DNA from: Streptococcus danieliae | GTDB lineage: Bacteria; Bacillota; Bacilli; Lactobacillales; Streptococcaceae | Assembly (NCBI RefSeq): GCF_009767945.1 | Contig: NZ_WSRS01000001.1 | Coordinates: 1 to 63,350, forward strand | Reading direction: 5' to 3' | DNA length: 63,350 nucleotides | Part shown: in pieces, positions 28,538-37,913 of the stretch | Layout: each line of letters starts with the position of its first letter | Numbering within the stretch: position 1 is the first letter of the stretch | The notes under the pieces: model-generated | Database searches by the model: none | The model's input: only the letters and a program-made list of their open reading frames with translations | What the model was told of the DNA's origin: nothing | Program-made: the position numbers and the translations under genes

Positions 28538-29261
28538 AATTTCCCTCCTGTTCTTGAACAATTGTTGCTAACATCTTCTCTAAAGAAGGATAATCTGGAA
28601 GATAGCTAATCCTGTAGCCCGCCTTCCGGATAGCATCCGCAGTTGTCTGACCAATAGCTGCTATCCGATGTCGCTCCGGTTCCAATACAGCTCCAGAAGC
28701 CAAAAAGGCAGACCAAGCAGAGGGACTAGCAAAGGTAAGAATCGATTCCTCTATGTCTGAAGCCAGTAAGTTGGCCAAAGTCCTTTGCCCCGCTTGATGA
28801 GGTCTGGTCTCATATAGAGACCAGGTAAACACATGATGACCTGCCGCCTCCAACTCTCGACCTAAACTTCCCTTGGCAAGGTTTGACTGGGGAAATAGGA
28901 TAGTCTGAGGCACCGGATAAGTCTCTAGCCATTCCTTAATAAAAGCTTTTCCATACGGTTGAGAAGACTGAAAATGTATTCTTAGACCAGCTTTCCTTGC
29001 TGCCTGAGCTGTCTGAGATCCAATCACCGCTATCTTATTAGGGAAATAGGGAAGAGTGTTTAAAAAGGAAACAGTCACCGCACTAGTTAAGAGTAACCAC
29101 TCAGCCTTATCCTTATCCTGACCTGATAATAGAGAGCCAGGCAGAGGGAGTGAATGAAACTCCAACAAAGGAACGTGAAGAAGTTCATAACCTAGGGCTT
29201 GATAATCCCTACACAATGACTCGCTCGGTCTCTGTTCACGGGTAATTAGAATTTTCAACAT
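28530..29261 (-). CDS. hemD: Uroporphyrinogen-III synthase
   Basis: The protein (243 residues) closes hydroxymethylbilane to uroporphyrinogen III. Weakly conserved family; recognised by ILITREQRPSE at the start, LLLTSAVTVSFL (about 75-86), ILTFASPSAWSAFL and AIGQTTADAIRKAGY (about 208-222). Overlaps hemC by 26 bases. A second HemD-like domain exists in the cobA fusion at 37910-39349. Confidence 0.9.
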   Translation of the reverse strand: MLKILITREQRPSESLCRDYQALGYELLHVPLLEFHSLPLPGSLLSGQDKDKAEWLLLTSAVTVSFLNTLPYFPNKIAVIGSQTAQAARKAGLRIHFQSSQPYGKAFIKEWLETYPVPQTILFPQSNLAKGSLGRELEAAGHHVFTWSLYETRPHQAGQRTLANLLASDIEESILTFASPSAWSAFLASGAVLEPERHRIAAIGQTTADAIRKAGYRISYLPDYPSLEKMLATIVQEQEGNYV

Positions 29262-30168
29262 TTGGCAATCCCCTTACCCCTGCTTCCTTTAGTTTAGTAA
29301 AAGCCTCCGATGCCAAGGTATTCACTTGCTTCCCTTCAACTTGGGCATAATGACACTCTCCCTTTGGAGAGGCTAGCATCGTTTGCAACACGTAACCATC
29401 TCCTTTTGTCTGAGCTAAAGCCGAAATCGGAAATGTACAATCTGCCTGCAGTAAAGATAAAAATTGGCGTTCAATCGCAACGCATTGAGCGACTTGTTTA
29501 TCATTAAACGTAGCTAATAGGTCTAAAATTTCCGTATCTTCTTGACGACATTCGATGGCCAGAGCAGCCTGAGCTACAGCCGGAAGGCAAATATCCAAAG
29601 AAAGTGGTTCCAAAAAAATATCCCGACCTCCTTGCCAGCCTAAACGTTTTAGACCTGCCATCGCTAATACAACAGCTTGGTACTGTCCCTCTTTAACTTT
29701 TTCAATCCTACTATCAATATTTCCACGAATCGACCGATAAACCAGATCTGGCCTTTGCCTTTGCAATTGTAGAGTCCTCCTAAGACTACTAGTTCCCACA
29801 ATGGATCCCGAAGGAAGATTAGCCAAACTCCAATTTGGGTTCGAAAAAACCAAGCAATCACGTACATCCTCTCTTGGCGAGACTGCACCGATAGTGCATC
29901 CAGGAGCCAATATAGCTGGAAGATCCTTCATACTATGAACAGCCATATCGATTTTCCCTTGCTGAATAGCAGTTTCAATATCTGTTACAAAAATTCCCTT
30001 TCCACCAATGACAGATAATGGAACATCTTGCAATTGATCTCCTTTGGTTGTATAAGGAACGACCTCAAATATCCGATCTGGATGCAATTGGCGTAGCTGA
30101 TCCAAAACAAGATTGGTCTGACGAATGGCCAATAAGCTTTTACGACTTCCTACTCGTATTGTTCTCAT
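29236..30168 (-). CDS. hemC: Hydroxymethylbilane synthase (porphobilinogen deaminase)
   Basis: The protein (310 residues) polymerises four porphobilinogens. IRVGSRKSLLAIRQT at the N-terminus, DMAVHSMKDLPA, VGTSSLRRTLQLQ and the dipyrromethane-attachment Cys in QADCTFPISAL near residue 243. Start overlaps hemA by four bases. Confidence 0.95.
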   Translation of the reverse strand: MRTIRVGSRKSLLAIRQTNLVLDQLRQLHPDRIFEVVPYTTKGDQLQDVPLSVIGGKGIFVTDIETAIQQGKIDMAVHSMKDLPAILAPGCTIGAVSPREDVRDCLVFSNPNWSLANLPSGSIVGTSSLRRTLQLQRQRPDLVYRSIRGNIDSRIEKVKEGQYQAVVLAMAGLKRLGWQGGRDIFLEPLSLDICLPAVAQAALAIECRQEDTEILDLLATFNDKQVAQCVAIERQFLSLLQADCTFPISALAQTKGDGYVLQTMLASPKGECHYAQVEGKQVNTLASEAFTKLKEAGVRGLPNVENSNYP

Positions 30169-31397
30169 AACTCTTCCTCACTGAATCCAAACACAGAGCG
30201 AATTACCGCAATATCATGAGATGCCTGATCTCCGATAGAGCGCTCCTTCAATTGCAGGATTGAATTTTTAATCAACTGATTACTAATTCCCTTCATGTGT
30301 TTTTGAATAACTTTTCTCTGCCTATCCGTTAGTTCAGGTAATTTTCTTTCCAAACTTGCGAAACTCGCTTCTTGTATTCCTAGAGCATACTCTCGAATCT
30401 CTTGAATCAACGGGATAATCCCCAGTTGTTGTCGCCATTGATTAAAATAGAGAACCTCCGCTTCAACCTCCTGGGCAATCCCCATTGCAATTTCTTGACG
30501 TTTCTCATAATGTTCATCCAATCGTCCCTGAATCTCTTCAATCGTTAGTAACCGCTCACCAATTCCTGTTTCACAAGTTCTAGGTAAACAAAGATCAAAA
30601 ACCAGACTTGTTGAAGCCACTATCTCCCTGTTCAAATAGCGCTGTCCGGTAGCCGCCGCCGAAAAAACAACATCTACACCAAAGAGAGCTTCTTTCATTT
30701 GCTCCCAAGAATAAATCTGGACACGGGGATCTCTTTGATAAGGTTCCATCTTAGATAAGGTTCGATTTAACAAACGAACTGTTGTAAAGGGACGTTTCAA
30801 AGCATACTTAACCAATAATTGACCAATCTCACCCAAGCCAATGATTAGAATCGTTTGAGCAGACGGTTTTAAAAACTCTAGTAGTTGCATAGCTGTCAAG
30901 CTGATAGATAGGGGACGTTCGTTAATACGGTATTGATGATGCATCCGTTTCGCGAATGTCAAAACACGGCGAAACAACTCATTTAAGATAACCCCACTCG
31001 TTCCAGTTTCCTGTGCTAGAAAAAAAGCTTGTTTGACCTGGTTTAGAATTTGATATTCACCCAATATCCGAGACTCCAAACCTGTCGCTACCCGTAACAG
31101 CTGATGAACGGCAGATAAATCCTCCAAAATTTGTAGATGAGTTTCCAATAATGCCAAATCCAGGTCAAACCATCTGGCTAGAAATTGTTTGCCATAATAG
31201 CGCCCGGTATGAAGCTGATCAACAACTAAATAAAGCTCAGTCCGATTACAAGTTGATAAAATAGCAGCTTCTAAGACACTCTTTTCCCGTTTTAAAGCAG
31301 TTAGCGCTAACTGAATGTCTTCTTCTTTAAAATGAACTTGCTCCAAGACTTCGAGACTAGTCTCTTGGTGACGTAGCCCCAGATAGAGTACATACAT
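30165..31397 (-). CDS. hemA: Glutamyl-tRNA reductase
   Basis: The protein (410 residues) reduces Glu-tRNA to glutamate semialdehyde, committing glutamate to tetrapyrroles. Catalytic Cys in LSTCNRTELY (about residue 49), NADPH motif IIGLGEIGQLL (about 192) and a C-terminal dimerisation helix. It overlaps sirC by 41 bases. Confidence 0.95.
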   Translation of the reverse strand: MYVLYLGLRHQETSLEVLEQVHFKEEDIQLALTALKREKSVLEAAILSTCNRTELYLVVDQLHTGRYYGKQFLARWFDLDLALLETHLQILEDLSAVHQLLRVATGLESRILGEYQILNQVKQAFFLAQETGTSGVILNELFRRVLTFAKRMHHQYRINERPLSISLTAMQLLEFLKPSAQTILIIGLGEIGQLLVKYALKRPFTTVRLLNRTLSKMEPYQRDPRVQIYSWEQMKEALFGVDVVFSAAATGQRYLNREIVASTSLVFDLCLPRTCETGIGERLLTIEEIQGRLDEHYEKRQEIAMGIAQEVEAEVLYFNQWRQQLGIIPLIQEIREYALGIQEASFASLERKLPELTDRQRKVIQKHMKGISNQLIKNSILQLKERSIGDQASHDIAVIRSVFGFSEEEL

Positions 31398-31839
31398 CTA
31401 GGTCTCCCTCTCTCATTTTCAAATACCTGGCGATTTCCTCCCGCATCTGTTTAGCCTGAGCGGGGGAGTGACCTTCCGTTGATACTGTAATCGTTAGACC
31501 TGTAGCCCGAATTTGAGCTACATTGTAGAAATCAGAATCTGATTTATCTCCGCTATTATTGACCATGACGCCTAAGGGGGCATCCTGTCTAACTTGGTGA
31601 TTCACAGAAACCTGATCGGTGCAAGCAAAAACAAGATGAGCCTTCGCTAAATCTCCTGTTTGATAGGGACGAGCCACCCAGTCAATCTGCTCCTGTGGAA
31701 TTTGAGGATCCAAACTCGGACTAATAACCTGTACACTGGCTCCTTCTTCTAGGAGACTGCGAATTTTTCTAGCGGCAACCTGTCCCCCACCCACGATGAC
31801 TGCTTGTTTTCCTTTTAAATTTAGCATGATGGGATACAT
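31357..31839 (-). CDS. Precorrin-2 dehydrogenase (SirC / Met8-like)
   Basis: The protein (160 residues) oxidises precorrin-2 to sirohydrochlorin with NAD+, the step before cobalt insertion in the anaerobic route. N-terminal IVGGGQVAARKIRSLLEEGA (Rossmann loop at about 15-21) and VMVNNSGDKSDSDFYNVA are family hallmarks. It lacks the methyltransferase half of CysG and is shorter than Met8, so it should be a dehydrogenase only; CbiK supplies the chelatase. Confidence 0.9.
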   Translation of the reverse strand: MYPIMLNLKGKQAVIVGGGQVAARKIRSLLEEGASVQVISPSLDPQIPQEQIDWVARPYQTGDLAKAHLVFACTDQVSVNHQVRQDAPLGVMVNNSGDKSDSDFYNVAQIRATGLTITVSTEGHSPAQAKQMREEIARYLKMREGDLDVCTLSGATSPRD

Positions 31840-32423
31840 TATGAACCTCTTTTTTTGTTTTTAAAAACAGAAGGGCTGCGTTCATAGAGCTGATCTGCCT
31901 CTCCTAGCTTGTGATTCAAATAGCGAGCAACGACAAAGAAATAATCTGACAACCGATTTACATAATGCAAATTAACTCGGTTTATATCTGAATCTATTTC
32001 CATCAAGGCAACAATTCTTCGCTCCAAACGACGCGTCAAGGTCCGTAACTGGTGATAGTAGGCTGACAAGATGTGACCACCCGGTAACACAAATTGTTGA
32101 ACCGAAGGGGTTTGTGCCAGATAATCATCTATTTTTTCTTCTAACCAAATCTCTGAGTGAGGAAGTTGCTTGTATGGCCGCGATTGGTTAGCTGTGGCTA
32201 GATCGCTACCACAATCAAATAATTCTTGTTGGATAAGGCTCCCTTCTTCGATTAAGCTCGGGAACCCTCCTTGCTCACGAACTAAAGCTATTACCAAACC
32301 AAGAAGAGAATTTAGCTCATCCATTGTTCCGTAAGCCTCAACTCTAGGATCGGATTTTGAAACACGAACACCTCCGTAAAGACGGGTTGCCCCTCCATCT
32401 CCATATTTCGTATAAATTCTCAT
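31839..32423 (-). CDS. PduO-type ATP:cob(I)alamin adenosyltransferase
   Basis: The protein (194 residues) adds the 5'-deoxyadenosyl group to corrinoids. The N-terminal ATP site TKYGDGGATRLYGG (5-18), SDPRVEAYGTMDELNSLLG (24-42) and RLERRIVAL with NRLSDYFFVVARYLN near 170 are the PduO signatures. It is unrelated to CobA/BtuR. A second, EutT-like enzyme is coded at 52036-52635. Confidence 0.93.
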   Translation of the reverse strand: MRIYTKYGDGGATRLYGGVRVSKSDPRVEAYGTMDELNSLLGLVIALVREQGGFPSLIEEGSLIQQELFDCGSDLATANQSRPYKQLPHSEIWLEEKIDDYLAQTPSVQQFVLPGGHILSAYYHQLRTLTRRLERRIVALMEIDSDINRVNLHYVNRLSDYFFVVARYLNHKLGEADQLYERSPSVFKNKKRGS

Positions 32424-33910
32424 CCCCCTTCTCCTTTCAAAATCTGATAGATCCTTTTCATATCTAACGACGAGCGCAATTGGTCTGCCAGTTGATTATA
32501 GGCTTGCTCCTTCCTTTCTGCCATACTCAGTCCAGAAATTGGAAGAGGAGCCAATCCTTTCTCTGATCGAATCTGATTTAGATAAGCGCGTGTCCATTCT
32601 TGGTTATCAAAAATACCATGTAGATAAGTACCTTGAATGTGACCATCTCGAGAAACAGCTCCATCTAAATGCCTACCTCCCTCATCTTCAATAACTGCAA
32701 AAGCTTCTTCCTGTCCAAGAATTTTCGTCTCTCCCATATGAATTTCATAACCCGATAAACAATAAGATCCCTGCCTTGCTTGAACTTGCTTGGTTCTTTT
32801 ACTCTTCCTAAAAACTGTCTCTATGTCTAGGAAACCCAAACCAGCAATTTCTCCCAATTGGGACTCAACGCCATCCGGATCCAAAAGGCGACGTCCCAGT
32901 AATTGATAACCCCCACAAATCCCAAATAGACGACTTCCTGTGTGAACAGCTCTGGAAATCGCTTGGTCTATCCCTTCTTCCTGTAAATAGAGACAGTCCC
33001 CAATGGTGTCCTTGCTACCAGGGAGAATAATTACATCTGGAGTACCGAGTTCGGTAGCTGACCAAACATACCGAAGAGAAACATCTACTTCATTCTCCAA
33101 TGCTTGAAAGTCTGTAAAATTAGACAGACGCTTCAATCCAATCACAGCAATATCTAAATCCTTTGTCTTATCTACTGTTCTTGATTTCTGAGACAGGGCC
33201 ACACTATCCTCCGGATCAATCGCAACTTGTAAATAAGGAACGACTCCTAAAACGGGTACTCCTGTGAGCTCTTCAATCATATCTATCCCTGGTTGAAGTA
33301 AGGCCACATCCCCTCTGAATTTATTAATGATAATTCCTTTTACCAATGCTCTTTCCTCTGGTTCCAGCAAGGCAATGGTTCCATAGATTGAAGCAAAAAC
33401 TCCCCCCTTATCAATATCTGCTACCAAGATTACCGGACATCCCACAGCCCTTGCTAAGCCCATGTTCACGATATCCTTATCTTTTAAATTAATTTCAGCT
33501 GGACTGCCAGCTCCTTCAACGACAATAGCATCGTATTCTTCCCCTAATTCCTGATAAATTTGAAGAATGTCTTCTAGCAAAGCTGGCTTAAACTGATGGT
33601 AGGAAGTCGCATCCATTTCTCCTAAAATCTTTCCTAAAAAAATAACTTGAGATCGGTGATCGGAACTCGGCTTGAGCAGAACAGGATTCATCCGTACATC
33701 AGGCTCTAACCCTGCTGCTTCAGCCTGAGTGACTTGAGCGCGTCCCATTTCATCTCCTAACGAGGTAATAAAAGAATTTAATGCCATATTTTGCGATTTA
33801 AAGGGCACAACGGCCAGACCATCTTGCTTGAAAATTCGACAAAGACCAGCTGCTAATACGCTTTTTCCGGCATCTGATGCTGTCCCTTGTAGCATAACTG
33901 CATCTGTCAT
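32420..33910 (-). CDS. cbiP: Cobyric acid synthase
   Basis: The protein (496 residues) amidates four side chains of adenosylcobyrinate a,c-diamide, using glutamine and ATP. N-terminal dethiobiotin-synthetase-like domain with QGTASDAGKSVLAAGLC (8-24) and VVEGAGSPAEINL; C-terminal class-I glutamine amidotransferase with the nucleophile Cys in FGICGGYQLLG. Coupled at both ends (4-base overlap with the next gene). Confidence 0.95.
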   Translation of the reverse strand: MTDAVMLQGTASDAGKSVLAAGLCRIFKQDGLAVVPFKSQNMALNSFITSLGDEMGRAQVTQAEAAGLEPDVRMNPVLLKPSSDHRSQVIFLGKILGEMDATSYHQFKPALLEDILQIYQELGEEYDAIVVEGAGSPAEINLKDKDIVNMGLARAVGCPVILVADIDKGGVFASIYGTIALLEPEERALVKGIIINKFRGDVALLQPGIDMIEELTGVPVLGVVPYLQVAIDPEDSVALSQKSRTVDKTKDLDIAVIGLKRLSNFTDFQALENEVDVSLRYVWSATELGTPDVIILPGSKDTIGDCLYLQEEGIDQAISRAVHTGSRLFGICGGYQLLGRRLLDPDGVESQLGEIAGLGFLDIETVFRKSKRTKQVQARQGSYCLSGYEIHMGETKILGQEEAFAVIEDEGGRHLDGAVSRDGHIQGTYLHGIFDNQEWTRAYLNQIRSEKGLAPLPISGLSMAERKEQAYNQLADQLRSSLDMKRIYQILKGEGG

Positions 33911-34714
33911 CTACATCCTCCTCTGTAAAAACTGAATAAAGTCTGAGCGTGAAGACACCAAGGGTGTCCCAATCATCTGATGCATTTGAACAATCCAAGG
34001 ACTCTCTAAACCAGCTGTTCTTAGCAATTCCTCCTGCTGAAAGAAAACATCCTTAGTTCCTTCAGAAATCAGCTCTCCCTCTCGTAAGAGATAGGCGTAA
34101 TCACAAGCTTCGTACATTAAATCCATATCATGACTGGATAAAATGATCCCAACTCCCTGAGAAGCTAACTCTTTCATGGTCTGTAGCATTTTCTCTCTTC
34201 CAGATGGATCCAAGCCAGCTGTCGGTTCATCAAGTAACAAATAGTGGGGTTGAAGTGCTAGAACATCCGCAATCGCCACTCGCTTCTTCTGACCATAACT
34301 GAGGTATTGAATGGGCGCATCTGCAAGCTCCAAAATCCCCATACGTCCTAAAGCACCTTGAACGCGCCTTGCAATTTCTTCATCCGAAAATCCAAGATTT
34401 TCCAAAGCCATCGCTACATCATCTCGAACAAGGCTAAAAAAGAGCTGTTGTTCTGGATTTTGAAAAACAAGATTGACTGCTTGCCGGTAAGTCAATAAGG
34501 ACTTTTTCTTCTTTCCTACTGCTCGATTCTCATAGAAAATCTCTCCCTGCTGGGGAAGAAGTAAACGCATGATCACTTTCATCAAGGTTGATTTACCAGA
34601 ACCATTGGCACCTAGAATCCCCGTAATCTCTCCTCTCTGAAAAGCCATGGAGACCTTTTTTAACATTGGCTTGCCTTTCTCATAAGCAAAACTAATATCT
34701 CGAATCTCCAACAT
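33911..34714 (-). CDS. cbiO: Cobalt ECF transporter ATPase CbiO
   Basis: ATP-hydrolysing subunit of the CbiMNQO cobalt importer. Walker A GANGSGKSTLM, signature LSYGQKKRVAIA, Walker B YLLLDEPTAGLDPSG. I start it at 34714 (MLEIRDISFAY), where AGGAGGG lies seven bases ahead; the frame extends to 34765 inside cbiQ. 267 residues. Confidence 0.94.
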   Translation of the reverse strand: MLEIRDISFAYEKGKPMLKKVSMAFQRGEITGILGANGSGKSTLMKVIMRLLLPQQGEIFYENRAVGKKKKSLLTYRQAVNLVFQNPEQQLFFSLVRDDVAMALENLGFSDEEIARRVQGALGRMGILELADAPIQYLSYGQKKRVAIADVLALQPHYLLLDEPTAGLDPSGREKMLQTMKELASQGVGIILSSHDMDLMYEACDYAYLLREGELISEGTKDVFFQQEELLRTAGLESPWIVQMHQMIGTPLVSSRSDFIQFLQRRM

Positions 34715-35393
34715 CTGTTCCCTCCTTATCCATCGCATCAAATCGTAATTCCAAAATTTCTTCAAGCTGTTTTTGATGATCTACCAACCTCAGAAACACA
34801 CTATTGGCCAAATAGGCTAACCCCTTAATCCGCTTCCCCTTCTTACTAAAGGCAAACTTTAATACTAAAGATTCTTGAGCACTGATAAAATCTCCCATCA
34901 GTAAAAAAAGGAAGCGATACATCAATAAAATAAGGTCCAGTAACTCCCTTGGAATAGGACTTCGATGCAACCCTTTTAAAATTTGTCCAAAGGGCGTCGT
35001 CAATACAAAGAAATAGGTTGCTGCCAAGCAAGCATAGATTCTAAGACCTAACCGAATGACTTGCTGAGGAGCTGATGGGAGAATCCCGATATGTAGACTA
35101 CCAAATGACCAACCTACCCAATACGAAAGGGGAGTTATCGACACCGATAGTAATAAGGTGGCGAGACTAAGAAGAATAAAAATAGTCGGATAAAAGTAAA
35201 GTCTCACGTAAATTGCAAACGGAATTCGAGCTAGGTAAAAGGTTAGCCAGAAAACAGTGATAAAAAGTGCGACTTGCAAACTCCAAATTCCCGAAAAGCT
35301 GATTATGAGAAACAGAAGAAAAAGCAAAAACTTCAACCGTCCATCTAGGTGACGCCAACGATTTTGGTACGCATAATAATCAATTGGAAGCAT
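34692..35393 (-). CDS. cbiQ: Cobalt ECF transporter transmembrane subunit CbiQ
   Basis: The protein (233 residues) is the coupling membrane protein of the cobalt ECF transporter, with about five to six helices and the cytoplasmic coupling motifs around LHRSPIPRELLDLILLMYRFLF (residues near 140-160). Overlaps cbiO by 23 bases. Confidence 0.92.
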   Translation of the reverse strand: MLPIDYYAYQNRWRHLDGRLKFLLFLLFLIISFSGIWSLQVALFITVFWLTFYLARIPFAIYVRLYFYPTIFILLSLATLLLSVSITPLSYWVGWSFGSLHIGILPSAPQQVIRLGLRIYACLAATYFFVLTTPFGQILKGLHRSPIPRELLDLILLMYRFLFLLMGDFISAQESLVLKFAFSKKGKRIKGLAYLANSVFLRLVDHQKQLEEILELRFDAMDKEGTDVGDSRY

Positions 35394-35414
35394 CTGCTCA
35401 TCTCCTTTCTCTCG

Positions 35415-35699
35415 CTACTCAGCTACCTGCTTCTTCCCCCGATAATAGCCTAGAATATAAAAAATAACTGCTGCACCAAAACTCCCCTGTAATGTAAACA
35501 AGAGACTTTCCACCTCCGATCCAGCGGGTTCAAAGATTGGCTGAAACCAAGGTTGATAGTCTGAATAAATTTCTGTAATCAAACTTTCAGCAGCTGCATC
35601 CGTACCACCGAACTCCACTCCTCTAGGAGCTAGATAAAACGCTAGTAAAATCAATGTGACAACTCCTGCTAACAACAATAAGCTAGATTTTCCTTTCAT
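35415..35699 (-). CDS. cbiN: Cobalt transport protein CbiN
   Basis: The protein (94 residues) has two transmembrane helices (about 6-24 and 68-86) joined by an extracellular loop with the conserved EFGGTDAAAE and ending in the basic YYRGKKQ. It couples to CbiM and stimulates cobalt uptake. Its start overlaps the cbiM stop by four bases. Confidence 0.93.
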   Translation of the reverse strand: MKGKSSLLLLAGVVTLILLAFYLAPRGVEFGGTDAAAESLITEIYSDYQPWFQPIFEPAGSEVESLLFTLQGSFGAAVIFYILGYYRGKKQVAE

Positions 35700-36436
35700 C
35701 TAAAAACCTCCTTAAATACAGGCAAACTATCTGATAGCAGGTTATAGAAAACCACAGTCAATAATCCTTCAACAATCGCTATCGGAATCTGAGTCATCAA
35801 AAAAACTCCTAAAAACTTGACCAAAGAACCTCCAAAGCCGCTCACCGGATCTGGAAAAACTAAAGCCAACTGAACAGATGTTGTAATATATGTTGCCAAG
35901 TCTGCAAAGGCTGCACAAAGAAATAATGAGACTTGTTGTGACAAATGAAGACGTCTTGCCACACGATAACTAGCAAAACCGACAAATGGACCTGCAACGG
36001 CCATTGAAAAAGCATTGGCTCCCAAAGTCGTTATCCCACCATGGGCTAGGAGCAAGGCCTGAAATAGAAGGCAAATGCTCCCTAACACACTAATCACAGA
36101 CGGACCAAACAAGGCTGTTCCGAGACCAACTCCAGTCGGATGTGAACTAGAACCAGTTACTGATGGAATTTTTAAAGACGAAAGAACAAAGACAAAAGCC
36201 CCAGATAAAGCTAGCATAGTCTTGGCAGATGGATCCCGATGAATAACCCTGCGAATTTCTTTAATCCCCAATAGAAAGAAAGGAAGAAACACAATAAACC
36301 AAATCAATGACCAAATAGGGGGAAGGTAACCTTCCATAATATGCATAGCAGACACATTCTCTTGACTAAGTAAGGTCAGTAAACAAACGAGAACAGGCAC
36401 AGCAAGGACTTGTTTCTTGCGATAGTTTCTCAACAT
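35696..36436 (-). CDS. cbiM: Cobalt transport S-component CbiM
   Basis: The protein (246 residues) is the cobalt-binding S-component. A signal peptide (about 1-30, ending VSA) should be cut just before MHIMEGYLPP, whose N-terminal amine and His ligate Co2+ in known CbiM. GSSSHPTGVGLGTALFG follows near residue 95. Six helices. Confidence 0.94.
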   Translation of the reverse strand: MLRNYRKKQVLAVPVLVCLLTLLSQENVSAMHIMEGYLPPIWSLIWFIVFLPFFLLGIKEIRRVIHRDPSAKTMLALSGAFVFVLSSLKIPSVTGSSSHPTGVGLGTALFGPSVISVLGSICLLFQALLLAHGGITTLGANAFSMAVAGPFVGFASYRVARRLHLSQQVSLFLCAAFADLATYITTSVQLALVFPDPVSGFGGSLVKFLGVFLMTQIPIAIVEGLLTVVFYNLLSDSLPVFKEVFR

Positions 36437-36437
36437 A

Positions 36438-37139
36438 TTAATGACTCCTCTTTGTAACTAAAACTGTACTGAAATAACTTAAACCAGCTAAATCATGTAC
36501 AGAAGACAGTGGGCTTTTGATTTCTTGATCCTCCATAGCCACTTTACTAACCAAATGACTAGTCTCCAATAAATCCAAACGTTCCAATAAAGACCGAACA
36601 CGATCCATATGATTCGCAACCTTCATAATGACAACTGTATCGTGAAGAAGCAAGGCCTGCTCCAAGGTGTCCTCCGATGCTGTAGCAGGGATCACAGCTA
36701 AGGACTGGTCATCCATTGTTAAGGGTAACTGCAAAGTCGCCGCCAACTGGATAAAAGAAGGAATCCCAGATAAGGTCTCTGTTTCAATGTCTGTTCCGAT
36801 CCTCTCTAACAGATAGCTATAAGTACTGTAAACCATCGGATCACCTAAGGTCACAAACCCTACATTCCACCCGTCCTTTACATCACTAATAATTTCACGC
36901 GCAATAGCGGACCATTGATTATTCTTTTCTTGAAAGGAAGAAATCATCGGAAAATGCCGTTGTTTAATACATAGCTGTGGGGACAAGTGTGGTTCCACAA
37001 TACTCAATGCTAAACTTTTCCCATTTTTTCTGGACTCTGGTGTGTAGAGAATATCAAGATTCGCCAAGCACTGAACAGCCTTCACTGTCACGAGATCACT
37101 ATCTCCTGGTCCAACACCTATACCATAAAACTTTGCCAT
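36438..37139 (-). CDS. cbiL: Cobalt-factor II C20-methyltransferase
   Basis: The protein (233 residues) methylates C20 of cobalt-factor II. The SAM-dependent tetrapyrrole methylase fold shows GIGVGPGDSDLVTVKA (6-21), the VTLGDPMVYSTYSYL motif (about 96-110) and GIPSF. It follows cbiK, its substrate supplier. Confidence 0.92.
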   Translation of the reverse strand: MAKFYGIGVGPGDSDLVTVKAVQCLANLDILYTPESRKNGKSLALSIVEPHLSPQLCIKQRHFPMISSFQEKNNQWSAIAREIISDVKDGWNVGFVTLGDPMVYSTYSYLLERIGTDIETETLSGIPSFIQLAATLQLPLTMDDQSLAVIPATASEDTLEQALLLHDTVVIMKVANHMDRVRSLLERLDLLETSHLVSKVAMEDQEIKSPLSSVHDLAGLSYFSTVLVTKRSH

Positions 37140-37142
37140 AAG

Positions 37143-37913
37143 TCATCCCTTCCTTCTACGTTGAATATGCTCCACAAAAAGATTTTGAATCCACGGTCTT
37201 TCTCCAAGCCCCGTCAAATCAATCTCAACTTCAAATCCCTCTTCTCTTAGACGACTAGCCCAGGAATCTTCTTCTCCTGCCAAGTCATTTTGGGCATGGT
37301 CCCCTGCCACCAACATAAAGGGAACTAGGCGAACTCTGTGAACCACTCCCTCTCGTTTCCAATTGGCTATAATTTGCTCAAAATCTGGGTAACTTTCAAC
37401 ACAAGCCAATGTTAAAGAAGAACCTTGAAAAAAATGATCCATAGCCGCATAGGACGTAAAAGAGCTATGCGAACTGCCATGCCCCATAAATAGAGTCACT
37501 TCTTCACACGAATCTGTATGATAGGCGGCTATCAATTCCTCAGCAACATGGCGAAAATCTTCTTCCCTAACTAAGAGAGGATCACCTACCACCAGTTTTT
37601 TAAATTGTTCTATATAAGGTTGGCTGTCTGTCAAAATTTTATGGTATTCCGAGCCAGGTATGATATGTAGCGGCTGAATAAAAACCTCTTGAATACCTGT
37701 TTCTAACAACTCCAAAAGAAGTTCTGCAACAGACGGAATTCGAATCCCCTCCAGTCTTTCAATCTTCTTCCGAACCATGCCCGATGTATAGGCTGAATAA
37801 ACCATTTCTTGAGGAAATTGAGCTTGAATCCGCTCTTCACAAGCTTGAATCGTTTTTATTCGTGTTTCTCGGTAGCTAGTACCAAAGCTAACCACAGCAA
37901 TTGCTTTCTTCAT
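37143..37913 (-). CDS. cbiK: Sirohydrochlorin cobaltochelatase CbiK
   Basis: The protein (256 residues) inserts Co2+ into sirohydrochlorin without ATP. AIAVVSFGTSYRETR (5-19), QPLHIIPGSEYH with a metal His near residue 85, and LFMGHGSSHSS (about 139-149) with the second His are the CbiK signatures. Its presence marks the anaerobic, cobalt-early pathway. No signal peptide, so it is cytoplasmic. Confidence 0.94.
   Translation of the reverse strand: MKKAIAVVSFGTSYRETRIKTIQACEERIQAQFPQEMVYSAYTSGMVRKKIERLEGIRIPSVAELLLELLETGIQEVFIQPLHIIPGSEYHKILTDSQPYIEQFKKLVVGDPLLVREEDFRHVAEELIAAYHTDSCEEVTLFMGHGSSHSSFTSYAAMDHFFQGSSLTLACVESYPDFEQIIANWKREGVVHRVRLVPFMLVAGDHAQNDLAGEEDSWASRLREEGFEVEIDLTGLGERPWIQNLFVEHIQRRRKG

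Noticed and set aside
26269-31839. A haem biosynthesis cluster
   Set aside because: The genes stop at uroporphyrinogen III and lie inside the B12 operon; nothing for decarboxylation, oxidation or iron insertion is present.
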